From positions 40,412,020 through 40,476,019 of the forward strand of contig NC_012879.2 in assembly GCF_000003195.3 (NCBI RefSeq): 64,000 nucleotides of DNA, given 5' to 3'. Made by a program: the position numbers and the translations under genes. Shown here piece by piece: positions 31,786 through 42,791 of this stretch (within the stretch, counting starts at the first letter, position 1; each line of letters opens with the position of its first letter). The notes under the pieces were generated by a model, which did no database searches, had not been told where the DNA came from, and saw only the letters and a program-made list of their open reading frames with translations. The DNA is from Sorghum bicolor. Taxonomy: Eukaryota; Streptophyta; Magnoliopsida; Poales; Poaceae.

Positions 31786-34700
31786 CACATCTTCAATATC
31801 TTCAACTTGGTCTGGTACTCGAAGACACTTTTTCAATTGAGACACATGAAATACATTATGTATCCCGGATAATCGTTCGGGCAGTTTAAGGCGGTAAGCT
31901 ACCTGTCCAATGATTGGAAATGGACCAATGTAACAGGGCGCTAACTTGCCTTTAACGCCAAAACGATTTACTCCTTTCACTGGGGATACTTTCAAATACA
32001 CATGATCACCCTTGGCGAACTTTAATGGTCGACGTCTTTTATCGGCATAGCTTTTCTATCGGGACTGAGCAATCTTCAAATTATCTTGGATTTGTCTAAC
32101 TTTGTTCTCAGTTTCTTTCACTAAGTCAACCCCGAAGAACCATCTTTCTCCGGGTTCCGACCAGTGTAACGGAGTTCGACATCGACGGCCATATAGTGCC
32201 TCAAAGGGAGCCATCTTGATACTCTCTTGGTAGCTATTGTTGTAGGAAAACTCTGCTAGAGGCAAGCAGTCATCCCACTTATCCGGAAAATTCAGGGCAC
32301 ATGATCTTAATAGATCTTCTAGAGTTTGATTCACCCTTTCAGTTTGCCCACCTGTTTGAGGGTGGTAGGCTGTGCTGTATAAAAACTTGGTGCCCAAGGA
32401 TTCATGTAAACATTTCCAGAACTAGGAGACAAATTGTGTGCCTCTATCCAACACTATTGTCTTTGGCACGCCATGCAGACTTAGTATACGATCAAAATAA
32501 ATCTTAGCATAAGTGGAGGCAGGATATAATATCTTTACAGGCAAGAAGTGTGTTGTTTTGGTGAGACGATCCACAATGACCCAAATAGAATCAAAGCCTT
32601 TGGCCATATTGGGCAATCCTACTATGAAATCCATGCTAATATCATCCCATTTCCATGCTGGAATAGGCAAAGGTCGCAACTCTCCAGCGGATTTGAGATG
32701 GATAGCTTTGACCTTTCGGCAGGTATCGCATTGGGCCACATAGCGAGCTATTTCTATCTTCATTTTTGTCCACCAAAACCTTTGCTTTAGGTCCTGATAC
32801 ATCTTATTGCTTCCTGGATGAATAGAATACCTCGTGGTATGAGCTTCATCCAGGATTTGCTGACGTAGCTCAGGTACCTTTGGAACCACTAACCGGTTCT
32901 TGAACTAGATTACTCCTGCATCATCCACTTTAAAGTCTATGGGTGCTCTATTAGAAATTTTCTCTTTAAGATATTTCATGCCTTTGTCTTTCTTTTGTGC
33001 CTCTATGATTTGAGCTTCAAGATTAAAATCAATCTTTAGATTGGCAAGGCTTCCTTGGGAAATCATGTCTATCCCCAAGTTCTCTAGCTCTTGGCACAAA
33101 GTTATGTCTTTAGGCGTCACTATTAAACAATTACAGTGGGCCTTACGACTGAGGGCATCAGCTACTACATTCGCTTTGCCCGGGTGATAATGCACCTCAA
33201 GGTCGTAATCCTTGATCAACTCTAGCCACCTCCGCTGGCGCATATTCAATTCAGCTTGAGTGAAGATGTATTTCAAGCTCTTATGATCCGTGTATAGATG
33301 ACAAGTGTTCCCCAACAGATAATGGCGCCGGATCTTTAATGCATGTACTACGGCGGCTAGTTCAAGATCATGGGTCGGGTAATTCTCTTCATGTGGTTTA
33401 AGCTGTCTGGAAGCATATGCAATTACTCGACCCTCCTGCATTAGCACACAGCCTATCCCAATCCCTGATGCGTCACAATACACATCAAAGGGTTTTTCAA
33501 TATCTGGCTGAGCTAAGACAGGTGCAGTTGTCAATAACCTTTTCAGAGTCTGAAAGGCTTGCTCACATTGAGGTGACCAAACAAATTTTGTTTGATTCTT
33601 GAGCAAGGTCGTGATTGGTTTGGCGACTCTTGAAAAGTCTGGGATAAAGCGACGGTAATATCCCGCCATACCCAGAAAACTACGGACCTCATGTACCATT
33701 GTCGGGGGCTTCCAATTCAACACATCTTCTACTTTACCTGGGTCTACAGCGACTCCCTCCGCTGATAATACATGCCCCAGGAAATGGACTTTGTCCAGCT
33801 AGAACTCACATTTGCTGAACTTGGCATATAGTTGATGCTCCCGGAGACGGGTCAGCACAATTCTCAGATGTTCAGCATGTTCTTTCTTAGTCTTGGAGTA
33901 GATCAAAATGTCATCAATGCAGATGACCACAAATTTGTCCAGCTCTGGCAAGAAGACAGAGTTCATCAAGTACATGAAATGGGCCGGTGCATTGGTCAAC
34001 CCAAAAGACATCACCAAGTATTCATACAACCCATAACGGGTTGTAAAAGCCGTCTTGGGTACATCCTCCGGCCTGATTTTGATTTGATGGTACCCTGATC
34101 TCAAATCAATCTTTGAGAATACTTTAGCCCCGGCCAACTGGTCAAATAGCAAGTCAATACGGGGCAATGGGTACTTGTTCTTAATCGTCACCTCATTCAG
34201 GGGACGATAATCGACACACAGCCTTAATGTTTGATCTTTCTTTTTCACAAATAAGGCTGGGCAACCCCATGGAGAGGAACTGGGCTGAATAAAACCTTTT
34301 TGCAACAACTCTTGTAGTTGGGTTTTTAATTCGGCCAGTTCTTTCGGTGCCATTCGGTAGGCCCTTCGAGATATTGGGGCCGTCCCTGGTTTCAATTCTA
34401 TGCTGAACTGGACATCCCGGTCCGGTGGCAGACCTAGTAGGTCTTCAGGAAACACGTCCGGGAAATCTCGAACTACCAGGATATTCTTGACTGCAGACAC
34501 AATAGTGGCATGAACCTGCCCAATTGCCCGTTTGGGAGTAGATAACTGGATTAGAAGGTAAGAATTCTCATTGGGCAATGGGATTTTAATGGTTCGATGC
34601 AAGGTATCTAGCACAACCCCTCGTTGTGTCATCCAGTTCATGCCTAGTATGACATCAATCTCCTGGTCTTTAAGAACAATCATGCTAGTGGGAAAACTAT

Positions 34701-34986
34701 GCCCACCAAATTCGATGGGTATCTGGTGAACCATTTCTTTAGAACTCAGCCGTCCTCCTGGCGACTGTATATAAAAATGATCTTTTGTTTCCCCAATGGG
34801 TATGCCATGCTTTATCACAAAGGTGCAGTTGATAAATGTATGAGATGCACCAGAATCAAAAAGCATTAAGGCAGGATGGTTCGCAACAGGAAACGTACCC
34901 ATCATTACCGGTTCTCCTTCCGGTATCGTCTCCACCTCTGTATGGAAGACTTGTCCCGCTTTCTTTACGGGTTTACCCCTTTGCAC
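31786..34986 (-). pseudogene. T2 pol: protease, RT, RNase H, integrase
   Basis: One frame holds the whole pol and is cut only by four TAG codons (near 33797, 32903, 32420, 32054). Protease: [13 protein letters not shown] near residue 42 and [72 protein letters not shown], and the catalytic CIDDILIYS (about 33905-33930). RNase [34 protein letters not shown] and VADALSRK. Integrase: a His-Cys zinc motif (HTTRYSIHPG to CDTC), then D in MDFIVGLP, D in VLDRGTQFVS, E in GGQTERVNQTLED, and the GPF/Y-type GKLAPCYIGPFPII. All four stops are explained by C-to-T or G-to-A changes (TGG or CAG to TAG). The frame breaks at the B insertion and resumes as the chromodomain at 22412. Confidence 0.93.
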
Positions 34987-36066
34987 ATTTTGTCCTTTCT
35001 GAGCCCCAGTCCTGAATTGGCTCGGCTAGGGTTGGCCAATGGGTGGCCTTTGGAAAGTGGGGTTGGTTTGGCGGGGGTAGGGGCATTCTTTGGAAAATGC
35101 CCAGGCTTACCACAATTGAAACAAGGATAATTGTGGTTGGGTGGAGCAGTGGGACGAACACCTAGGGCGTTCGGCTGGCGTGGTGCAGTGGCGATGGTAG
35201 TAGGTCGAGGATATACCTGCTGCCCTGGTCTATATTGTGGAGGGGAAAAGGGACCACGATAAGGTGACGGTGCTGGAAAGCGTCCGTGGCCCTGCGGATG
35301 ATAAATGATTCTCTGGCGCTTTTGACCGCGACCAGAGAAGGAGGAAGAAGCGGCCTTCTTCTTGGCTTCTTTGTGCTTTCTATTCTTTTCTTCTGAGGCG
35401 ATGGCAATATTTACTGCCTCATAAAAGGTAGCATTTTGACAGGTGGTCATCATGGTCTGAAGTTTGGTATTGAGACCACGCATGAAACATGCTTTCTTCT
35501 TTCTGTCCGTGTTCACATGATCCGTGGCGTACTGAGAAAGATGATTAAATTTTGCCACGTATTCCATGACACTTTTATCGCCTTGCTGCAAGGCGAGAAA
35601 TTCTTCGGCCTTCATGGCCATAAGCCCTTCAGGTAACTTGGTGCCCTGGATCTTGGATAGCTAGAAAATTCTCCCACCAGGCACCCGCAGCTCCCCGAAG
35701 CTGCTGAGCTGCGAACAGGGGCTTCTGAGTTTCCGAACATCGAATCAGACTAAACTTGTGCTCCATGGTCCGGAGCCAGTCATCCGCTTCTAACGGCTCA
35801 TCAGCCTTGGTGAATACCGGGGGCCTTGTCTCGGTAAAGTCCACGTACCGAGTTTCTCCCTCCCCATTGTGTTGTGCTCTGAAGTTTGGGGCGGGGTGTG
35901 GTTGGCGTTGTGCTAACTCGCGCAACAAGCGAGCGTTGTCGGTAGTGGCACTCAAAAGAACAGCAATGGCATCTACCAGGGAAGGTGGAGCAGGTGGAGG
36001 GTTGGGGATGTCCTCCCCTCCCTGCGATGACCCAGCTCCATCAGATCCACGAGTACGCATCGGCAT
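34965..36066 (-). pseudogene. T2 gag with internal deletion
   Basis: The N-terminal part (36066-35629) contains PPVFTKADEPLEADDWLRTMEHKF and AAQQLRGAAGAWWENFLA, the standard chromovirus capsid core. At about 35630 a short deletion shifts the frame just after DPGHQVT. The next part (35621-34965) continues LMAMKAEEFLALQQGDKSVMEY through a basic region to a zinc knuckle CFNCGKPGHFPKNA, whose last Cys is lost. Another shift near 35010 returns to the pol frame. The gag ATG is preceded by CTTGTAGCAG, an acceptor-like sequence. Confidence 0.88.
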
Positions 36067-36278
36067 CTGCTACAAGAGTCATATGTACTTGTTACCACAT
36101 GAAATTCATAACTTAGAACATCTCTTACATACTTCCATTTATTTATCAAACATCAGTTCAACACACTGGAAACAAATGAGTACACTTCTTAGACTGAAAG
36201 AAAACTCTATACTATAGACCCGACCCCACTACGGTAGACTAGGAATCCTACAACGACGTTGCCGGCGACTTCACCGAA

Positions 36279-36983
36279 CTAGTCGGTGTGGCCAGAGCTG
36301 TAGCCCGGGTCGTCATTGCCATCGTCCTGATTACCCCCCGAGTTGTCATCACCGGAGTCAGATTCCTCCTCGTCACTGAGGTCTTGGTCAGGTTCCCCAG
36401 CATCCGCCAACTCTCCGTCTGTATCCATCTCTCCTTCGCCTGGAGGTGGATGGAGCTGATGATATAGGTCGAATGCAATATCACGATGTTGCATTGCCAA
36501 GTCGTTGACGGTGTCTAAATGATGTGCCAGCTCAAGCTTCTCCAGCTGTAGCTGGTCCTCCCGCTGCCACGCGACATCCCTCTGCGCGGTGACAGTGGCC
36601 ATCATCTTCACGTACAGATCTTTAAGGAACTTGGTCTGGTCCAGCTTCGCCTTCATCCTGATCAGCTCATGCCTGTGTGCGCTCCTGGCCTCCTCTTCTC
36701 GGGCAATAGCGGCGTTCCTTTCTTCCACCATACGAGACAGCATCGCCTCGCAGTTCTCGGTGGCTTGTGTTTGCTTTGCTAGTTGGGCTTTAAGTTCACC
36801 GATCTCCATGACGTTGTACATCCTTTCTCTCGTCACTTCGGTCAGCTCGGCGGAGAACCTTTCCACCTCTTGCTGAGGCAGTGAACGGCTACTGCTGGCT
36901 TGATCGCCTCACGGGGCCAACTGGTGTTTAGGGACCCCTTTAGGACCAGTTCTCTTGCGCGTGGTCTGCTTCCAACGAGCCAT
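36279..36983 (-). pseudogene. T2 extra ORF (ORF0): H3-tail-like start, coiled coil, acidic tail
   Basis: ATG at 36981-36983 starts MARWKQTTRKRTGPKGVPKH, then QLAP and a TGA at 36909-36911; the frame then stays open to 36279. The first 22 residues again match the histone H3 tail (A1, R2, K4, Q5, T6, R8, K9, T11, G12, K14, P16, Q19, L20, A21, with one inserted residue). After the stop come about 130 residues of coiled coil (ELTEVTRERMYNVMEIGELK, EERNAAIAREEEARSAHR, QREDQLQLEKLELAHHLD) and an acidic Asp/Glu/Ser/Gly tail (DLSDEEESDSGDDNSGG). The Trp/Gly-rich middle seen in T1 is missing. The ORF lies between primer site and gag. CTCTACAGG directly precedes the ATG. Role unknown; no enzyme motif. 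Confidence 0.8.
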
Positions 36984-37344
36984 CCTGTAGAGGGTAAGTT
37001 TAGTTTAGTAAGGGAGACCTTAAAGGTTAGCAAGAATGGGATTGATTCTATACAACCCAACCCGAACAAGGAGGAAGCAAGTTAACCAAGTAATATATCA
37101 TGATGCATGCACGAACTTACGATTCCTATCAACAATTCATAACGATATTACTTCAAATTTTTACAACATAGGGCAATACTTTATGTTGCTCCTCCAAACC
37201 ACTTAAAAAAAATTCTAAGAAGGCCTACAGACAGGGGTAAGATAGGACTAAAGCACTTGGACTCAAAATAGGCAAGTTTATAGTATTGGATCCAAATGAT
37301 TTTGAAGTTTTTCAAAGGATACAATAGTCATCTTAGCAACGAAT
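36984..37344 (-). other. T2 leader between primer site and ORF0
   Basis: No gene. It shares short blocks with the T1 leader (catgatgcatgcacg around 37100-37114). A pyrimidine tract and CAG at its ORF0 end suggest that the ORF0 mRNA could be spliced. Confidence 0.5.
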
Positions 37345-37356
37345 GCTCTGATACCA
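37345..37356 (-). other. T2 primer-binding site, tRNA-iMet
   Basis: The minus strand reads TGGTATCAGAGC, a perfect initiator-Met site, two bases from the LTR edge. Confidence 0.92.
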
Positions 37357-37358
37357 GC

Positions 37359-40300
37359 TGTGGCAGAACCTCCTAAGTGTTTGGGCCCACCGACACCTGT
37401 CATTGTCCCAAGGACCTCTGACGGTGATGCCGGGGATCCTCCCACTCTAGAAGTCCGATGAGCATCTCAGGACGCTCATTCCACCACTACCTGGGGCGTA
37501 TCAAACAAGCTCGTCTTGACCACCAGCAGTGGTCAATTAACGAAAATTTCTTCTTCTCGCCCTTACAAGATAGCAAGTGGCCACCTTAACACCAGGATCA
37601 CTCGTTGCGAAGACATTGCAGTATCACAAACGACACAAGACCAAAATAATATTTCAGAGTAAAACAGCGGAAGTATTACATAACTTAATTTACAAAAGTA
37701 GGTCTTCCAAATAGTAGAGTGTTATTACAAGCCAGGTCCAGCGGAGCAACTTAAACTTTAGTACACAAATTACAAATTTACAGACCCTGCCCATGGGTCA
37801 CGCTCACTCTTCCTCGTCGTCAACCTCGACGACGGACACACAACAAGGTCCAAAACAAGTCGGCTCCTGAGCTTCACCTGCAACAGGGGTTATAAAACCC
37901 TGAGTACGGGAGTACTCAACAAGACTTACCCGGCGGAAAAAGAGGAGAAAATAGGAATGCAGGCTTGGGGTAGACAAGGCGTGGCTGAGCAAGGAGCCAA
38001 AATGTTTTGCTAAAAAGCTTACTAATAGTGCATCCTTACTTTCAAGTTTTACCCGCGGATTCCTCTCCTCAAGAGGTCGAGGAGTTCGAGGACAGTCTAT
38101 CTAGTTGCTTCTCACAGACAAGTCTGTAAGTTCCTAGTCCTTAATCCAAGTATTATCTATCCAACGGCCATAGCTTCATGTCACTCTGAGTCCGGTTATT
38201 GGGACCCGAATCTCATGAGACATTTCCCCCTTTCTCATTTTATCACTTAGTTGCATATTTATCTACGATGAGGGTCGAAGGAATTGAGTCTCCCAATCGG
38301 GGAGCAACGACGATTCGAATCGCTTAGCAATCCAGCTGGAGTTCCAAACCACCCGACATATGTAGAACTAAATCTTGCATATGTCAACCCAAATCAAGCG
38401 TTCCCCAAATTTGACTAGGTTCGCGGCACCCGAGAGCACAGTACTCCACCATCCTACAGCCGATCTAGATGTTTTCCGGTCATCTCAGATCCGTAAGGTG
38501 GGTACACACTACTCTCGCCATCGCTCCATGCCCAGTGTGCGAGTAGCTGTTCGCATCGAGGGATCACAAGACCGGGCTTACCGAGGGCAAGTGGCTAGTA
38601 CTATAAATTCTCAACCCTAAGTCCTTAACCGACACAGTTGGAGACACTACTTTAAGATTCCATTCTTAAAGCAAGTCCACTGACCGGTCTCAAATTGAAA
38701 CATCATTGACCATAAGTGTATTCTACAACAACCCTTCAAACTTTTTTGTTTGAAAACCTATCTAGTAGCAGGGCTAAGCATTACTATGCGATGTTAAAAT
38801 AAAACAGGTGTCAAGGACAGGATAACAAATATCAAGGTAGTAAATGCAGCAAGTAGGTTTAACCCAATTCTCAACTACCTAATGCAGCATTTTCAATTCA
38901 TAAGTGATAAAAGATTTAAAATATTCAAGGAGGGGTTAATGCATCCGGGGCTTGCCTTGGTTGCAGAGCTGAGAGGGACCCTCGGAGACTTCCCAAGTCT
39001 TGGATCCTACTTCCTCGAACGGAGCACCGACCTCGGGGTTTGGTTCAACGGTCACTCCTTCGGTCACGTGCACTATACGCAAAATGATGGATGCTCATGA
39101 TATGCGTATGACAGACATTTAAGAAGGACCGAGTTAACTACAACGGGCCTTCCCGGTGCAACACAGACTAATCAATAACTAAAGTTGTTTATCATCTTAG
39201 TGTCTTTACCCAAGAGGTTGCATCTGTAAACTAAGATTCCTCTTAATTCATAATTAACCTAAATTAACTAATTATTAATCCTTTTTATCTTAATTAATTC
39301 TTAATTAAGTATTAATGACAGTAATTAAGCATTAATGCCAAACAATAATTAAATGCCAAAGGTCATTAAGGTTAATGACCGCAGGTCATCACACAATCCC
39401 AAAATCACTCAAACCCTAATTTTGAGAATTTAACTAATTATTACCTAATTATTCTAGAATTATTATTTAATCACTAATTAAGGGTTTAATAATATTTTAT
39501 TCAAACATTATCCAAATGTCACCAAATTTTGTGTGAAGCCAGAGAATAATATTCAGAGGCATCTCACAAATTTTGGTGATTTTTGGACATATCACTAAAT
39601 TATTAAAATTCATGAAAGTTTCATTTACTAATTAAAAGAGGCAATTTTTATACATATGCAAACTACCAGAAAATAGAACTAATATTTTTACTATATTCTA
39701 CTCATTTCATAGAACCTACACAAAAATTCCCATGATTTTTGAATCAGTACAAGATTTTATATTCAAATTCAAACATTAAGCATTTTTAAACAAAAAGGAA
39801 AAAGGAAAAACACACTGCGCTATGCGGCCGGCCCGCTTGGCTTTGGCCCAAGCCGGCCCGAGAACCTCCCGCGTCGCGCGCGGGCGCTGCTCCTCTCATG
39901 CGGCCACTGACGGGCGGGTCCCGCCCGTCAGATTCTCCTTCCACCTCCCGTCCCGGCTCCGGTGAGCTCAAGCTCATCGCCGGAGAGCTCCCGGCCTCCG
40001 CGGTAGGGTGGGCTAGCACCTTCGGCCTCTCGCGCAACCCCTGGGACACACGGGACAACCCCTACTCCCTCCTAACCCTCCTGCTCATGTCCACTGCGGA
40101 CGGCGACACTAATGGCGCGAGCACCGGCCACTGCAAGCGGGTAGAACGCGAACCAACCAGCGCATAAGGTTCAGGGGCTCACCGCGACTTCAACGGTGCA
40201 ACGAGCAGCGATGGAAAGGCTTGGAGCAGCTTTGGCCACGGTGAAGTACTTGCGGCGGTGCTTCGGCCGGAGTTGAAGGAGAACGGCTCGGTTGCGGGCT

Positions 40301-41406
40301 AGGGGAGGCTAGAGCTCGCGACAAAGGGTCCAGGGAGTAGCTGAGCTCAAGGCGAAGCTCTGGAGGTGCTTTGGGGGCTCGGACAGGGAGTGGACACGAC
40401 GAATTTTGTGGGCGACGAAGTTCACCGGCGTCGGGCGCGAGAGAAATAAACGGAGCACGTCGGCCGGTGGAGTGGCTTATATCACGAACGGAGGAGACGC
40501 CCAGCTTCCACGTCGCCTGGCGACACTGGCAGGCAAGCAGGCTGCATGCATGCACGCATGCGCGCGGCGCTGCACGCGCGGCGGCCGCGCTGGACAGGGG
40601 CGCCGTGATCCCTATCGGATCACTGTAGCGAGCTTTATCCAACCTGTTTTGTGGTTTTGCAAAATCCGCCCAAATTTTGAACTGAAGACAAAATTCCACC
40701 AAAATGAAAGTTGTGCAGAATTTTACAAGCTACAAAACTCCTTTTGGTGACCGAAGCTAAATCTGAGTGGAAATTAGTGAATTTGACCAAACAGTTTGAA
40801 ATTCAAATCTCAATTTAGGGAAATTCAAATTTTTGAATTGGGGCAGATCAGAATTTCCAAAATTACTTTTGATTTTCCATAACAACTTGAAAAACTCCCA
40901 ACATGAAAGTTGTTGAACTTTTTGAGCTCTACAACTTTCATGTTGGTCACTTTTCAAAATTCCAAATAGATTTTGAATTGGGGATTGAACTTTAAAAAGG
41001 GGACACTTTCTGGAAATCTGTATTTTCAAAATTACTTTGGATTTTGTATTAAAACTTCAAAAACTCAAAACACCAAAGTTGTACATCTTGACAAGATCTA
41101 CAACATTTCTTTTGAACTCAACCTCAAAATTTGCTTGGTTTTTAAATTGTGCAAAATGGGGCAATTCTAGGGTTCAAAAATCAGGGTTTCCCCCCCCTAA
41201 TCCCTCGGAAATCTTTCACCCTAGGGTTTGAACAACCAACACAAGCATCAATACACAATGTAAGCACACTTTAATTCCCTAAGCACATTAAACCAAATTA
41301 AACTTATTTTAAGTTAGTGCATCAGGATGTGCTTACCAAATATGCTATGCAATGCTTATGATGACATGATCCAATTTTTAGTAACCGTAACATCGGGGAT
41401 GTTACA
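37359..41406 (-). repeat. T2 5' LTR
   Basis: At 4,048 bp it is among the longest LTRs in the window. In transcription order there is AT-rich U3 with stacked inverted repeats (perfect 15-bp pair at 40899-40913 and 40931-40945), a GC-rich promoter region with gatataagcc on the minus strand near 40478, and then about 3.1 kb of R-U5. It shows the uninterrupted form of the site into which N inserted in the other copy (gcgtcgcgcgcgggcgctgc at about 39870-39890). No gene inside. Confidence 0.92.
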
Positions 41407-41411
41407 TATAT

Positions 41412-41681
41412 ATCAGCAACATTACATCTTGTGAGCACATCAAATCACTTGATTTTTAGTACCGTAGCCTCCCTTGTTTAGCCACCTATAGCTCCACCAA
41501 AAAAACCAAAACTAGGACATTCGACTCGTAATCCTTGTGACCTCGGAATCACTTCTGTTGAGCTGCTACACTAGCACAATTCACTATCCTTGAGAACAGG
41601 AAAGAGCATTGGTAAGTAAGAGGTGAGATATTGTGATTCCATAGATTTACCCATTTCACTATATCTTGCATATGTGCTAAC
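41412..41681 (+). other. D leader, second part
   Basis: Continuation of the D leader after T2. No gene. A ggtaagta at about 41610-41617 resembles a 5' splice site. Confidence 0.45.
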
Positions 41682-42791
41682 ATGCTAGGATCCAATTCGA
41701 GTGTTCGTGGTGGTCGATATGGAGAAAAAGAAACACCAGTTTTGCTGGCTGAGTTACGCCAACTACAAAACTCACTAGTGGAGACCATGGAGAAGATATT
41801 TGATGAACGTCTTCCTACGGTGCGCGGTCGGGCTAAACAACATAGCTCAGCAAACTCTCACCGTGGTCTCTTTGGCCACAGTGATCAACATGGAGGAGGT
41901 GCTCATGGGCATAGCATTCGCCCCCATGTGCTCATTGATGATGAAGATTACTGCGTGTCCCCCAAACGAAAAATTCAGCAAGAGTGCCACCAACCAAAAT
42001 TGAGTGAGAGAAATCAAAAAGAAAAGATGAGACATTCCACCATACGTGAGAAAAAGTGGCGCCAACCAAAATTTAGTGAGAGAGTTCAAAATAAGAAGAT
42101 GAGAGATTCCACAATATTTGAGGAGAGCCACAAAACTCTATGTGAGAGTGATCCACAAAAATTGAGAGAAAAAAGAGATAAATCATGTGAGGAATTATTT
42201 ACTTCTAACATCATAATACCTTCTATTCTTGTTCCTTTTGCGATGCAGGTTCATGAAGAAAATGATGTTGTGAATTATGATCAGCCCCCAATCTTCGATG
42301 AGGAAGAACAAGTGATTGTCAATGACAACGATACACATGCATATGTGGCTTCACAAGACGTTGAAGTAATTGTGCATCAAAACCTATGTGAGAATGAGAG
42401 CCACATTGCCAAAATGAGAGAGAGTGAAGACAAAGGAGAATTGAGTGATTCCACCCACTATAAGGTTGAGAGTGTCAACAATGAGAGTGTGAGGGATACA
42501 CCACAGAAAAATAGATATTTAGAATGCAGGCCAAGTGAGGATATCTTTGAAACTAACACTCTCATCTCTACTTCTAGTTTTGTCTTTCCAAATGTGCAGG
42601 TTGGTGATGAGAATAGGGAAGAGATGGATGCTCAAGACAACACCATACTTGTTGAGAGAAATCAGAAGGTAGCCATTCAACTAAACCCATTGTGTGTTGC
42701 CCAAAACCCGAACCATGACATGGATAACAGTAAGATTTCAGAGGTGCAATCGTTGGTGCTTGCACCACCAAAAAAGTCTAAAAGTTATTGA
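41682..42791 (+). CDS. D ORF1, 369 aa, unknown
   Basis: The frame is open from the ATG at 41682. The start (LAELRQLQNSLVETMEKIFDERLPTVRGRAKQ, then His/Gly-rich sequence and VLIDDEDYCVSP) has the feel of a chromovirus gag N-terminus, but no capsid core or zinc knuckle follows. Instead there are diverged internal repeats: QPKLSERNQKEKMRHSTI and QPKFSERVQNKKMRDSTI, and two longer modules (about residues 167-215 and 286-330) that each contain a stretch like TSNIIIPSILVPFAMQVHEEN and TNTLISTSSFVFPNVQVGDE. Each module is followed by a TGCAG|GTT sequence resembling a splice acceptor. I do not recognise the protein. It overlaps ORF2, which continues in another frame. Confidence 0.5.
   Translation: MLGSNSSVRGGRYGEKETPVLLAELRQLQNSLVETMEKIFDERLPTVRGRAKQHSSANSHRGLFGHSDQHGGGAHGHSIRPHVLIDDEDYCVSPKRKIQQECHQPKLSERNQKEKMRHSTIREKKWRQPKFSERVQNKKMRDSTIFEESHKTLCESDPQKLREKRDKSCEELFTSNIIIPSILVPFAMQVHEENDVVNYDQPPIFDEEEQVIVNDNDTHAYVASQDVEVIVHQNLCENESHIAKMRESEDKGELSDSTHYKVESVNNESVRDTPQKNRYLECRPSEDIFETNTLISTSSFVFPNVQVGDENREEMDAQDNTILVERNQKVAIQLNPLCVAQNPNHDMDNSKISEVQSLVLAPPKKSKSY

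Larger units (their letters stand above)
8576..41406 (-). mobile_element. T2: Tekay/Del-type chromovirus, split by N and B
   Basis: The LTR ends are TGTGGCAGAACC and GGGGATGTTACA on the plus strand. The TSD is tatat on both sides. On the minus strand the order is 5' LTR (41406-37359), initiator-Met primer site, ORF0, gag, protease-RT-RNase H-integrase, chromodomain, polypurine tract and 3' LTR (22006-8576). Removing N and B leaves about 14 kb. Four in-frame TAG codons, a gag deletion and frameshifts make it non-functional. Confidence 0.92.
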
